Assembly: GCF_000769115.1 (NCBI RefSeq)
Contig: NZ_JQZV01000009.1
Coordinates: forward strand, 1-64,000
Source of the DNA: Porphyromonas canoris
Lineage (GTDB): Bacteria > Bacteroidota > Bacteroidia > Bacteroidales > Porphyromonadaceae
Reading direction: 5' to 3'
DNA: 64,000 bases
A model generated the notes under the pieces. It was not told the origin of the DNA. It did not search any database and was given only the letters and a program-made list of their open reading frames with translations. The position numbers and the translations under genes were made by a program. Of this stretch, positions 53,223 to 62,274 are shown piece after piece (position 1 is the stretch's first letter; every line of letters starts with the position of its first letter).

Positions 53223-53261
53223 AAAGCATCGAAGAGTAGCAGATACTATCTTCGATGCTTT
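53223..53261 (-). terminator. Intrinsic terminator of tRNA-Pro(GGG)
   Basis: Perfect 12-bp arms at 53223-53234 and 53250-53261, directly after the tRNA 3' end on the minus strand, followed by TTTGTTTG. Confidence 0.78.
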
Positions 53262-53265
53262 TATG

Positions 53266-53340
53266 TCGGGGTGACTGGATTCGAACCAGCGACCACACGC
53301 CCCCCAGACGTGTACTCTAACCGGGCTGAGCTACACCCCG
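53266..53340 (-). tRNA. tRNA-Pro (anticodon GGG)
   Basis: A 75-base minus-strand cloverleaf. The acceptor CGGGGTG pairs with CACCCCG, with discriminator A. The D-arm begins AGCTCAG, the anticodon stem-loop CACGT-CTGGGGG-GCGTG gives GGG with G37, and the T-arm contains GGTTCGAATCC. CCA is not encoded. It is the second proline isoacceptor in this window. Confidence 0.95.
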
Positions 53341-53355
53341 CACTCGATTGCCGGA

Positions 53356-53387
53356 CAAAGGTAACAACTTTTCCTTAATTCGGCAAC
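53356..53387 (-). promoter_or_regulatory. Promoter of tRNA-Pro(GGG)
   Basis: On the minus strand TACCTTTG (53356-53363) is preceded by GTTG (53384-53387) with 20 bp between. It is the same arrangement as before tRNA-Met. Confidence 0.65.
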
Positions 53388-53572
53388 ACATTACCCCTAC
53401 TCTGTCGAAGAGAAAGAAGAATATACTCCCTCTTACGGCTCTTTTATACCTTTCAAGATACAGCCTCAAATATAAAATATAAAAGCTAACTTTACACGAC
53501 AAACACCATCAAAACAAGACTAACAGAGCTAATAGCCAAGACTATTAAGCCTCCATAAACTGGGAAAAAAAT

Positions 53573-54124
53573 ATGTTCACACAACTCCAACTACTCATGG
53601 CACTGCTTCCCATAATCTTTATGATTCACGACTTTGAGGAAATAATTCTATTCAGATCATGGATAGATAAGAATAGAGAGGTGTTAAAGCAACATTTCAA
53701 CAAACCTTACCGCTATCTCCATTCACGTGGTTACACAGAGCTTTCCACTTCAACCTTTGCCGTGGGTGTCTTTCACGAGTTTCTATTTCTCTCTTGCACG
53801 ACATTCTTTGGGCTGTATTTCAATCTTCCCGAACTCTGGTTTATCGGATTTATGGCATATTTCATCCATATCCTTATCCACATAGCCCAATGGATTATCT
53901 ACCGACGATATATTCCGGTGGTCACTACTTCCCTACTCACTCTTCCATACTGCATCTATACATTTATCATATTTTCAGATAGCAACTTTCTCTCTGTGCA
54001 AGAACTCATTATCTACTCTGTCATAGGATTCGTTGGAATGATTTTGAGCATTCCTTCTGCCTATTTTTTCATGTCAAAGTTTTCACGTTGGGAGAAAAGA
54101 TTTATACAAGAACAGAAGAAATAA
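53573..54124 (+). CDS. HXXEE-domain membrane protein
   Basis: A 183-residue membrane protein with the HDFEEII motif (His-x-x-Glu-Glu, about 22-26) that defines the HXXEE family, and further His positions in FHEFLFLS and HILIHIAQW. About four to five helices are predicted. The conserved His/Glu pattern suggests a metal site, but no function is known. It is flanked by tRNA-Pro(GGG) and a bidirectional terminator and stands alone. Confidence 0.8.
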   Translation: MFTQLQLLMALLPIIFMIHDFEEIILFRSWIDKNREVLKQHFNKPYRYLHSRGYTELSTSTFAVGVFHEFLFLSCTTFFGLYFNLPELWFIGFMAYFIHILIHIAQWIIYRRYIPVVTTSLLTLPYCIYTFIIFSDSNFLSVQELIIYSVIGFVGMILSIPSAYFFMSKFSRWEKRFIQEQKK

Positions 54125-54126
54125 AA

Positions 54127-54175
54127 ATAATATCCCGAAAGATAAGCCTCAACACTTTATCTTTCGGGATATTAT
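54127..54175. terminator. Bidirectional terminator between HXXEE and HD genes
   Basis: Perfect 19-bp arms (54127-54145 and 54157-54175) with an 11-base loop, A-rich on the left and T-containing on the right, between two convergent genes. Confidence 0.88.
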
Positions 54176-54220
54176 CTATCTCTTTCGAGAAGATAGAAGT
54201 TCATCTTACCGGCAGCAGTC

Positions 54221-54814
54221 TCACACCTCTACCGCCTCGGCAGAAGTTCCGGTATCGAACAACATCTTATACCAAGCCTTAAATCTTATCACATCATCCT
54301 CACCAAAGCGATAGAGTCCATGTAAAATCTGTTCGTACGACTTCTCTTCCGTCGGTTCCGTTTTAGAGAAAAACTTGTCCGCCACACAGACAATAATCTC
54401 CTCCAGACTCTGAGGAACATAAACCCGATCAGCAGGAAACTCCCAGCCTCGCTCCCGAATGGTGTGATAATACAAGCCTGTTCCCGTATGTCTTTCCGCC
54501 ACCAGCGCATGAGCTTCCAAGCCTGCGGCTCTAAGGCGTTCCGCCCCAACCAGTCCATGATAAATGTAAGGTCTTTCGCCATGACAGCCTATCTTGGGAG
54601 CGTGACAGGCATCCACGCCAATGTCGTGCAGCCATGCGGCTTCTTCTATGAACTCCAAGTTGAGATCCCAATGCGGATGAAGCCCGGCTATTTCCAGAGC
54701 TTTCTGTGCCACTCTATACGAATGTTCCACAAGGATCTGCCGGCAAAGCGTCTCTTCCGGATAGTATTGCTCAAATATCGGAGCTACGACAAGGGGCATT
54801 TGGATCGGATTCAT
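54221..54814 (-). CDS. HD-domain phosphohydrolase
   Basis: A 197-residue HD-domain protein from the ATG at 54814 (MNPIQMPLVVAPIFEQYYPE). The open frame reaches back to 54871 but would then overlap the upstream gene and lacks family similarity. Metal-site residues are in LVEHSYRVAQKALEIA, EEAAWLHDIGVDACHAP and HGLVGAERL with ALVAERHTGTG. Small stand-alone HD proteins of this kind act on nucleotides or metabolites; the substrate is unknown. It follows the DUF3108 gene by 16 bp. Confidence 0.83.
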   Translation of the reverse strand: MNPIQMPLVVAPIFEQYYPEETLCRQILVEHSYRVAQKALEIAGLHPHWDLNLEFIEEAAWLHDIGVDACHAPKIGCHGERPYIYHGLVGAERLRAAGLEAHALVAERHTGTGLYYHTIRERGWEFPADRVYVPQSLEEIIVCVADKFFSKTEPTEEKSYEQILHGLYRFGEDDVIRFKAWYKMLFDTGTSAEAVEV

Positions 54815-54830
54815 ATCTATCAGGATAAAG

Positions 54831-55646
54831 TTAAAGATGAGGATGTTTCTGCAATATACAATGCGCCGCACCCAGCTTCAGCTTAGCTTTTACCATGAGC
54901 GGTATTCGGTACTTATCTTCCGAAATCCACAGCTCGACGTTATCATTCTTTCCGGTGAACGCTTCATCGTTGATGCTGAGCACCATCTTTATCGCAGGCA
55001 CTTTAGGAGACCACGGCATGGAGATCACTTCTCGGCTCACCACCACGACCCTACATGGAACAAGGTCTTTACCTATCGGGACATAAAAGTTGTAGCCTTT
55101 GAACTTTCCCGAAACGCCATCGGGCAGAGGAATATCCTCCGAACGAATAAATCCGAAAGCCGCAACCATATCAAGAGCCATCCGCTCTTTGGGCACGCTG
55201 AAGAGTGTGTCCACCTTCATTTCGGAGAGTGTATATCTCTTGCTGCGAATGGATGTGAAGCGAGGCGAATAGTCGTACTGAATCTCATCTATCAGATAGT
55301 AGCCGTTTTCCCTCACCCTTTTCTCCCAGCGAAGAGGTTGATAGTTGGAGTTATAAAGCGTGGAGAGCGTATCTTTCATAGGGAAGACCGAGTATATCAT
55401 GCCCGTAGTCTGAAAGTGCAGTTCCCGGAACCACTGCTTGCCTCCACCCAGTTCTCTTGTAGAAACAGAGGCAAGACCGGCACGTCCGTTTATGATCCCC
55501 CACTTGAATCTCACTTCATACTCCAGACGTTCTCCCTTATAAAATCCGTAGTGATCCGCTCCCTTCTTCTCCTGCGCCAAGGCGAAAGAAGAGGTAAAAA
55601 GGAGGATAAACAGCAGTATAAAGCGTTGTGATAGTTTTGTTGTCAT
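54831..55646 (-). CDS. DUF3108 periplasmic protein
   Basis: A 271-residue secreted protein with a signal peptide (FILLFILLFTSSFALAQ) and a DUF3108 domain over nearly its whole length. Typical segments are YKGERLEYEVRFKWGIINGR, the FQTTGMIYSVFPMKDTLSTL stretch, and YYLIDEIQYDYSPRFTSIRS. A beta-rich, possibly lipid- or polymer-binding fold is likely; the role in Bacteroidetes is unknown. It lies 14 bp after serS on the same strand. Confidence 0.83.
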   Translation of the reverse strand: MTTKLSQRFILLFILLFTSSFALAQEKKGADHYGFYKGERLEYEVRFKWGIINGRAGLASVSTRELGGGKQWFRELHFQTTGMIYSVFPMKDTLSTLYNSNYQPLRWEKRVRENGYYLIDEIQYDYSPRFTSIRSKRYTLSEMKVDTLFSVPKERMALDMVAAFGFIRSEDIPLPDGVSGKFKGYNFYVPIGKDLVPCRVVVVSREVISMPWSPKVPAIKMVLSINDEAFTGKNDNVELWISEDKYRIPLMVKAKLKLGAAHCILQKHPHL

Positions 55647-55660
55647 TCAAATCCGTTTAG

Positions 55661-56959
55661 TTAAAATGGAGACGGCTCTTTCGGCAATGGAATAATATCG
55701 AAGCCGGTGTACGGAACCAGAGCTTTTGGAATGCGAATACCTTCCGGAGTCTGGTTGTTCTCCAACAATGCTGCCACGATTCGTGGCAGAGCCAGTGCGC
55801 TACCATTGAGTGTATGTGCCACTTGCACCTTGCCTTCGGTGTCTCTGTACCGGCACTTGAGTCTGTTTGCCTGGAAACTCTCGAAGTTCGATACCGAACT
55901 CACCTCCAACCAACGCTCCTGTGCAGCGGAAAAGACCTCGAAGTCATAAGTAAGAGCAGATGTAAAGCTCATGTCTCCGCCACACAGACGAAGGATTCGC
56001 CAGGGAAGTTCGAGCTTATCCACCAAAGACTGAACATAGTCTACCATCTCTTGAAGAGAGGTGTAAGAGTGTTCCGGTTTGTCTACCCGAACGATCTCCA
56101 CCTTGTCAAACTGATGCAGTCTGTTGAGTCCGCGCACATCTTTTCCATAGCTACCGGCTTCTCTGCGGAAGCATGCCGAATAGGCTGTAAGGCATACGGG
56201 CAGACTCTTTTCTTCCAAGATAACATCTCTGAAGATGTTCGTAACCGGAACTTCCGCCGTAGGGATAAGGTAGAGATTGTCTGTCTGGGCATGGTACATC
56301 TGTCCCTCTTTGTCGGGCAACTGACCTGTCCCGTAAGCAGAATCTTCATTCACCACATAAGGAGGCATTACCTCCAAATATCCTGCCTCTCTTGCGCTGT
56401 CGAGGAAGAAAGAGATAAGAGCCCTTTGCAGCCTTGCGCCATATCCTTTATAGAGAGGAAATCCTGCACCGGTAATCTTTACCCCCACCTCGAAGTCTAT
56501 CAAGTCGTAGTTCTTCACCACTTCCCAGTGAGGCAGCTTGCACTCATCCGTAAGATGGGGCATGCATCCGCCCTCCTTCACGCATACATTGTCCTCTGCT
56601 TTTGTACCTTCCGGAACGATGTCCGCGGGCAAGTTCGGGATCTGGATGATCAGGTTCAGAATCCGGTCTTCCAGCTCTTTCTTCCTGCTTTCCATCTGCT
56701 TACTGCCCTCTTTTAGAGAAGCGATCTGTGCTTTTGCCACCTCCGCGTCATCCCTCTTGCCCTCTTTCATGAGCAAGCCTATGGATTTTGAAATCTTGTT
56801 TTGTTCGGCAAGATTTTCATCCAATCGGCGTTGAGAGTCGCGTCGGTCGTTGTCCAGACCCAAAAGTTCGTCTATAATCTGCTCTCCCTTAAAGCCTTTA
56901 ACGGCAAGTCTTCGGATAGCTTCTTCTCTGTTTTCGTGAAGATATTTTATGGATAACAT
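55661..56959 (-). CDS. serS: Seryl-tRNA synthetase
   Basis: A 432-residue class II synthetase that charges tRNA-Ser (and tRNA-Sec where present). The N-terminal coiled-coil arm that grips the tRNA long variable arm covers about 28-105. The core shows LIPTAEVPVTNIFRDVI, YSACFRREAGSYGKDVRGLN (motif 2) and LNGSALALPRIVAALLENNQ (motif 3). Length is normal. It heads the minus-strand run serS-DUF3108-HD. Confidence 0.97.
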   Translation of the reverse strand: MLSIKYLHENREEAIRRLAVKGFKGEQIIDELLGLDNDRRDSQRRLDENLAEQNKISKSIGLLMKEGKRDDAEVAKAQIASLKEGSKQMESRKKELEDRILNLIIQIPNLPADIVPEGTKAEDNVCVKEGGCMPHLTDECKLPHWEVVKNYDLIDFEVGVKITGAGFPLYKGYGARLQRALISFFLDSAREAGYLEVMPPYVVNEDSAYGTGQLPDKEGQMYHAQTDNLYLIPTAEVPVTNIFRDVILEEKSLPVCLTAYSACFRREAGSYGKDVRGLNRLHQFDKVEIVRVDKPEHSYTSLQEMVDYVQSLVDKLELPWRILRLCGGDMSFTSALTYDFEVFSAAQERWLEVSSVSNFESFQANRLKCRYRDTEGKVQVAHTLNGSALALPRIVAALLENNQTPEGIRIPKALVPYTGFDIIPLPKEPSPF

Positions 56960-57079
56960 CTCTATATTTTTATTTTATTATGCCTGTCTGATACATGCGC
57001 AAGGGCAATTGTAGCAAGGCAAAGGTAATAAATTTTAATGGAGTCTGTGGCGAAATCTCCACAAACGAAAGGGAATCCC

Positions 57080-57330
57080 GAAATTAACCTTTACAAAAAG
57101 AGTCTTGAACACGTTTGTTTCTCTCTCTTAACAGGTTCAAAAATGAGTTTCAAGCCTTGAATACCGGGAACCGGCGCTTGAGTCCTGTAAATCAAGGCTT
57201 GAATGCCACGAACCAAAGCCCGATTTCAACCATTGAACGTGAACAATATAATTTCTGAACATATTCAGCACAACTTCCGAACAGATTCAGCCCGATTTTC
57301 TATCACTTCACTCCTTTTCATTTCCTCTTT
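57080..57330. repeat. Dispersed CAAGGCTTG-type intergenic repeat, copy d
   Basis: In the 634-bp divergent gap between serS and the V-ATPase operon. It contains TTTCAAGCCTTGAA, GGCGCTTGAGTCC, ATCAAGGCTTGAATG and then GAACATATTCAG and CCGAACAGATTCAG, with the palindromes spaced about 30-50 bp. Bases 57331-57516 hold nothing further that I can support. Confidence 0.55.
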
Positions 57331-57516
57331 TCGCACACCGGGACAAAACGACATAAAGAGACCTTCCAAAGTAACAAACGGCTCTATCCTAAGAGTTTGA
57401 AAATAAAAAAAGCAGGCAAGAAGGAGCGGAAAAAGAACGAATAACAGGAAAAACAGATGTTAAAATCCTCTTGTGAGACAGGCTCTTTAAGGTTTTTCAA
57501 AATAGCGAATAAAATA

Positions 57517-57548
57517 TTTTTACTTTCAAGAAGAAAAAGCTAAATTTG
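57517..57548 (+). promoter_or_regulatory. Probable promoter of the V-ATPase operon
   Basis: TAAATTTG (57541-57548) is a full TAnnTTTG match, with TTTT at 57517-57520 in the -33 position 20 bp upstream. The first ATG lies 45 bp downstream. Confidence 0.6.
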
Positions 57549-57593
57549 CGCCTTAGGGAAAACCAAACATTACGAACTATTACATATCCGTTT

Positions 57594-58205
57594 ATGACTT
57601 CTATAGACAATAAAGTTCAATCTTTGGCTGATAAGATTTACGCCGATGGTGTAGAGAAAGCGAAGAAAGAAGCAGAAGAGATTCTGAACAGCGCACAAGC
57701 TCAAAAAGAGAAAATCCTAAAACAGGCAAAAGAAGAGGCTGATGCTATACTGCAACAGGCACAACAAGATGCCGTGAAGGAGAAAGAGACAGCAACAGCC
57801 GAGATAGTGATGGCTGCAAGACGTGCGATAGACTCTCTTAAAAGCGAAATGGCAGGTATCCTCAACGACTCTGCCATATCTGCCGGAGTGGCTGCCGCTG
57901 CCGGAACACCGGATAAGATATACAACCTCATAGTGGAAATGGTGAAAGCATGGAGCGCGAAAGGCAACATGGAAATATCCACAGCCGATGCGGATGCGTT
58001 GCAAGCCTACTTTGCTTCTCATGCACAAGAGACTCTGAACAAGGGCGTAAGCATCAAGAGCATCAACGGTAAACCACACTCATTCGAACTAAAGCCGGAA
58101 GGACAAGGCTACAAAATGGTCATCGGACAAGAGGAACTTGAAGCGTACTTCCGAGAATTCTTCAGACCGAGACTCCGTGCCATACTTTTCCCGGAAAAAG
58201 CATAG
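57594..58205 (+). CDS. atpE: V-type ATP synthase subunit E
   Basis: The 203-residue peripheral-stalk subunit E from the ATG at 57594 (MTSIDNKVQSLADKIYADGV); a TTG at 57546 is rejected because it lies inside the promoter. The first 90 residues form a long Ala/Lys/Glu-rich helix (KAKKEAEEILNSAQAQKEKI) that would lie along the stalk. The remainder forms the compact domain that caps the A3B3 head. It opens the operon E-DUF2764-A-B-D-I. Confidence 0.85.
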   Translation: MTSIDNKVQSLADKIYADGVEKAKKEAEEILNSAQAQKEKILKQAKEEADAILQQAQQDAVKEKETATAEIVMAARRAIDSLKSEMAGILNDSAISAGVAAAAGTPDKIYNLIVEMVKAWSAKGNMEISTADADALQAYFASHAQETLNKGVSIKSINGKPHSFELKPEGQGYKMVIGQEELEAYFREFFRPRLRAILFPEKA

Positions 58206-58214
58206 GACTGCGAG

Positions 58215-59150
58215 ATGGCGCATTACTATACATTAGGTGCGGAGCTACCCGGACTTAAACAGGAACAAACCTCTCTTTCCTACTCTTCGCTTGAGTTGTG
58301 GGAAGGGATGATGCGTCCTCAGTTTTCCAAAAGAGACATTCGGCAGATGGAGCTGCTCTTTCTGCAGGAGGACAACAAGACTCTCATCAAGCTGCTCAAA
58401 GGGCTTCCCACAGAGATCCCGACCGTGCCGGTTACCCTCGGAGAAGATACGCTCAGGACGCTGATCCGTGCCGTTGAGGAGCGCAGAGACGAGGAGAACG
58501 ATGAACCGACTCCGATACCAGAAAATGTACCGGCATACATGGTTCGGTTTGTCGAAGAGTATCTGGAGGGCAAGTTTGAACAGAATGGAGCCAAAGGGTT
58601 TGCGGAAGATTTTCTTGCCGTGGCATACTACGACCATATCCGCAAGAAGGCAATAGGATTTGTAAAGAAGTGGGTGGATCTGAACGCCCGTATAGCAAAT
58701 ATCATGGCGGCATCCACTGCCAAGAAGTTCGGATTGGATATTTCGTCTTATCTGGTCGGAGCATCTCCTTTGACAGAGATACTCCGCCTCTCTTCCTGGA
58801 CAGATCTGCAGTTTTTACCCGGAAGCGACACGCTCCAAGAGATTATAAAAGTATCGGAAGAGAGCAATCTCTACACGAGAGAACGCCACTTGGACACGAT
58901 CCGTTGGCGATTCCTCGATGAAGTTGTATTCTCCGACACCTTCTCCATAGAGGCTATGATGGTCTATTTCCTTAAGACGAGAATCATAGAACGATGGACT
59001 ACACTGGATAAAGAACAGGGAGAAATGGCATTCCGCACCCTGATAAGTTCGCTCAACAGCGATGGCAAACAGAAGCTTGCAAACTTTGTGGAGAGCACAA
59101 AAAACAAGTCGAAAAGCGTTGCCGATAATCAACAAACAGAAAAAGTATAA
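58215..59150 (+). CDS. DUF2764 protein of the V-ATPase operon
   Basis: A 311-residue, largely helical protein starting MAHYYTLGAELPGLKQEQTS, which I place in DUF2764. The family is tied to V-type ATPase operons of Bacteroidetes and some other bacteria. It sits between subunits E and A, the place where archaeal and Thermus operons encode subunit C, whose length is similar. The recurring blocks YEx-type ELLFLQEDNKTLIKLL and YDHIRKKAIGFVKKWVDLN look like helical repeats. Replacement of subunit C is an inference from position and fold. Confidence 0.8.
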   Translation: MAHYYTLGAELPGLKQEQTSLSYSSLELWEGMMRPQFSKRDIRQMELLFLQEDNKTLIKLLKGLPTEIPTVPVTLGEDTLRTLIRAVEERRDEENDEPTPIPENVPAYMVRFVEEYLEGKFEQNGAKGFAEDFLAVAYYDHIRKKAIGFVKKWVDLNARIANIMAASTAKKFGLDISSYLVGASPLTEILRLSSWTDLQFLPGSDTLQEIIKVSEESNLYTRERHLDTIRWRFLDEVVFSDTFSIEAMMVYFLKTRIIERWTTLDKEQGEMAFRTLISSLNSDGKQKLANFVESTKNKSKSVADNQQTEKV

Positions 59151-59176
59151 ATACCTACACGATAGAACATATTCGC

Positions 59177-60934
59177 ATGAAAACAACCGGGATAGTAAGA
59201 GGCATTGTGTCTAACCTCGTAACGATAGAGGTAGATGGACCGGTGGCTCAAAATGAGATCTGCTATATCTCAGTGCGGGGAACCGAACTGATGAGCGAGG
59301 TTATCAAGATCATTGGAAAGAACGCCTATGTTCAGGTCTTCGACAGTACACGCGGTATGAGAGTCGGAGATAAGGCTCGCTTCGAACAACATATGCTTGA
59401 AGTGCAACTCGGACCCGGACTTCTCTCCAAGAATTTTGACGGTTTGCAGAATGATTTGGACAAGATGGAGGGTGTCTTTCTTAAGAGAGGCGATTATACT
59501 CCACCGTTGGAAATGGATTCCAAATGGGAGTTTACCCCCATTGCCAAAGCAGGTGATGAGGTTGAAGCGGCGTCTTGGCTTGGAGAAGTGGACGAGAGCT
59601 ACAAGAGCCATAAAATAATGGTGCCTTTCGTGTTTAAGGGTATCTACACCGTGAAGAGCATCGTTCCTGCCGGAACTTATGCACTTACGGATACTATTGC
59701 CGTGCTTGAAGACAAAGACGGTAACGAGCATAAGGTAACGATGGTACAACGCTGGCCCGTGAAGCTGCCCGTACCGGGATACAAGAACAAACCAAGACCA
59801 TACAAGCTCCTTGAAACGGGTGTGCGTATCATAGATACCTTCAACCCGATGGTGGAAGGGGGCACAGGCTTTATCCCCGGTCCTTTCGGTACAGGTAAGA
59901 CCGTACTTCAACACGCCATCTCGAAGCAGGCAGAAGCGGATATAGTGGTGATAGCGGCTTGTGGTGAGCGTGCCAATGAGGTGGTGGAGATCTTCAAAGA
60001 GTTTCCCGAACTGGTGGACCCTCACACAGGAAGAAAGCTTATGGAGCGTACCATCATCATAGCCAACACATCCAACATGCCGGTAGCGGCTCGTGAGGCA
60101 TCCGTATATACAGCGATGACTATCTCGGAATATTACCGGGCGATGGGGCTTAAAGTGCTTCTGATGGCAGACTCTACTTCTCGTTGGGCACAGGCTCTTC
60201 GTGAAATGTCTAACCGTTTGGAAGAGCTTCCGGGACCGGACGCATTCCCAATGGACCTTTCTGCCATCATTGCCAACTTCTACTCTCGTGCAGGTTATGT
60301 GGAGCTGAAGAATGGCGAGAGCGGTTCCGTTACATTCATCGGAACGGTATCTCCTGCCGGAGGTAACCTGAAAGAGCCTGTAACGGAAAATACCAAGAAG
60401 GTGGCTCGATGCTTCTATGCCCTCGAACAAGACCGTGCGGACAAGAAGAGATACCCGGCCGTGAATCCGATAGACTCCTACTCGAAGTATCTGGAATACC
60501 CGGAATTTGAAGAGTATATCTCCGCTATAACAGGAAAAGAGTGGCTCAAAATGGTACACGAATGCCGTACCAGAATGCAACGTGGTAAGGAGATAGCCGA
60601 ACAGATAAACATTCTCGGAGACGATGGTGTGCCGGTTGAGTATCACGATATATTCTGGAAATCCGAACTCATAGACTTTGTTCTGCTCCAACAGGATGCT
60701 TTCGACTCGATAGACTGTATCACTCCTCTGCAAAGACAGAAATATATGTTGGAGATCGTGGTAAACATTTGTAGAGGGGAATACGACTATGAAGACTTCA
60801 ACGATGTATCGGCATTCTTCAAAAAGCTCATCAATATGCTCAAGCAGATGAACTACGCAAAGTTCCAAGATGAGAGCTTTAAGAAGTATGAGGTAGAACT
60901 ACAGAGTGTTATCAATGACAAGACTCTTAAATAA
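59177..60934 (+). CDS. atpA: V-type ATP synthase catalytic subunit A
   Basis: The 585-residue catalytic subunit. Its landmarks are the P-loop PGPFGTGKTVLQHAIS, VIAACGERANEVVEI, the DSTSRWAQALREMSNRLEEL segment and the V-type non-homologous insert region (about 90-190). It hydrolyses or makes ATP at the A/B interface of the rotary enzyme, and may use H+ or Na+. Order and spacing (26 bp after DUF2764, 11 bp before subunit B) show one operon. Confidence 0.97.
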   Translation: MKTTGIVRGIVSNLVTIEVDGPVAQNEICYISVRGTELMSEVIKIIGKNAYVQVFDSTRGMRVGDKARFEQHMLEVQLGPGLLSKNFDGLQNDLDKMEGVFLKRGDYTPPLEMDSKWEFTPIAKAGDEVEAASWLGEVDESYKSHKIMVPFVFKGIYTVKSIVPAGTYALTDTIAVLEDKDGNEHKVTMVQRWPVKLPVPGYKNKPRPYKLLETGVRIIDTFNPMVEGGTGFIPGPFGTGKTVLQHAISKQAEADIVVIAACGERANEVVEIFKEFPELVDPHTGRKLMERTIIIANTSNMPVAAREASVYTAMTISEYYRAMGLKVLLMADSTSRWAQALREMSNRLEELPGPDAFPMDLSAIIANFYSRAGYVELKNGESGSVTFIGTVSPAGGNLKEPVTENTKKVARCFYALEQDRADKKRYPAVNPIDSYSKYLEYPEFEEYISAITGKEWLKMVHECRTRMQRGKEIAEQINILGDDGVPVEYHDIFWKSELIDFVLLQQDAFDSIDCITPLQRQKYMLEIVVNICRGEYDYEDFNDVSAFFKKLINMLKQMNYAKFQDESFKKYEVELQSVINDKTLK

Positions 60935-60945
60935 GATTCAAGACG

Positions 60946-62268
60946 ATGACGAATAAAGCATTCCAGAAAATATATACAGAGGTTACGAAGATAACCAAAG
61001 CAACCTGCACCATTAAGGCACAGGATGTAGGGTATGACGAGCTGGCAACAATAGATGGAAAGTTGGCTCAAGTAGTGAAGATACAAGACGATGAGGTTAC
61101 TCTTCAGGTCTTCCGTGGTACGGAAGATATTCGTACCAACGCAGAAGTGGTTTTCCTCGGAAACTCTCCATCGCTCAAAGTGGGCCCGTCTCTTGCAGGA
61201 CGTTTCCTTAATGCTTATGGCGAACCAATAGATGACGGTCCTCAGCTTGAAGGTAAACAGGTGGAGATCGGAGGCCCTTCGGTAAATCCTGTTCGCCGGC
61301 AACAGCCATCCGAACTGATAGCTACGGGTATCGCCGGTATCGACCTTAACAATACTCTGGTAACAGGGCAAAAGATTCCGTTCTTTGCAGACCCTGACCA
61401 ACCTTTTAACCAAGTGATGGCTACGGTAGCACTTCGTGCGGAAAGTGATCTCATTATTCTTGGAGGAATGGGTATGACGAATGACGACTACCTGTACTTC
61501 AAAAACACTTTCACTAATGCAGGTGCACTGGATCGTATTATCTCTTTTATCAATACGACAGAAGACCCTTCGGTCGAGCGTGTACTTATTCCGGACATGG
61601 CTCTTACGGCAGCAGAGTATTTTGCAGTAGAGGAGCACAAGAAAGTGTTGGTACTGCTAACGGACATGACAAACTATGCCGATGCTCTTGCAATCGTATC
61701 CAACAAGATGGACCAAATTCCTTCCAAAGATGCGATGCCGGGTTCTCTCTATTCGGATTTGGCTAAGATCTACGAAAAGGCAGTACAGTTCCCTGACGGA
61801 GGATCCATCACCATCATTGCGGTTACAACGCTATCGGGAGGAGATATTACGCATGCCGTTCCCGACAACACCGGTTACATCACCGAGGGACAGCTCTATC
61901 TCCGTAGGGACACTCAGGTAGGAAAGGTTATCGTAGACCCATTCCGGAGTCTTTCTCGCCTAAAACAGCTTGTAATCGGAAAGAAAACACGAGAAGATCA
62001 TCCTCAGGTGATGAACGCCGCTGTACGTCTATACTCCGATGCTTCCAATGCACAGACCAAGTTGGAAAACGGTTTTGACCTTACCGAGTATGACTCTCGA
62101 ACGCTCGACTTTGCCAAGGATTACTCTCGCCACTTGTTGGCGATAGACGTCAACTTGAACAATACCCAAATGTTGGATACTACTTGGGGTCTCTTCTCTC
62201 AATACTTCAAACCGGAAGAGGTAAACATCCGTCAAGATTTGGTAGATAAGTATTGGCCCTCAAAGTAA
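60946..62268 (+). CDS. atpB: V-type ATP synthase regulatory subunit B
   Basis: The 440-residue non-catalytic nucleotide-binding subunit. It has no functional Walker A loop (TGQKIPFFADPDQPFNQ in its place) and shows GMGMTNDDYLYFKNTF, VLLTDMTNYADALAIVSNKM and TITEG-like GYITEGQLYLRRD. It forms the A3B3 head with subunit A, and the gene lies 6 bp before that for subunit D. Confidence 0.96.
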   Translation: MTNKAFQKIYTEVTKITKATCTIKAQDVGYDELATIDGKLAQVVKIQDDEVTLQVFRGTEDIRTNAEVVFLGNSPSLKVGPSLAGRFLNAYGEPIDDGPQLEGKQVEIGGPSVNPVRRQQPSELIATGIAGIDLNNTLVTGQKIPFFADPDQPFNQVMATVALRAESDLIILGGMGMTNDDYLYFKNTFTNAGALDRIISFINTTEDPSVERVLIPDMALTAAEYFAVEEHKKVLVLLTDMTNYADALAIVSNKMDQIPSKDAMPGSLYSDLAKIYEKAVQFPDGGSITIIAVTTLSGGDITHAVPDNTGYITEGQLYLRRDTQVGKVIVDPFRSLSRLKQLVIGKKTREDHPQVMNAAVRLYSDASNAQTKLENGFDLTEYDSRTLDFAKDYSRHLLAIDVNLNNTQMLDTTWGLFSQYFKPEEVNIRQDLVDKYWPSK

Positions 62269-62274
62269 GAGATA

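Noticed and set aside
53178-53378. A 66-codon plus-strand frame near 53.3 kb
   Set aside because: It runs antisense through the tRNA-Pro(GGG) gene; the FEPATTRPPD-like stretch is the usual tRNA-Pro artefact.
59270-60868. A 532-codon minus-strand open frame opposite V-ATPase subunit A
   Set aside because: Its translation is rich in His, Arg, Cys and Leu with no domain or signal, and the opposite strand encodes a fully conserved subunit. It is a codon-bias shadow.
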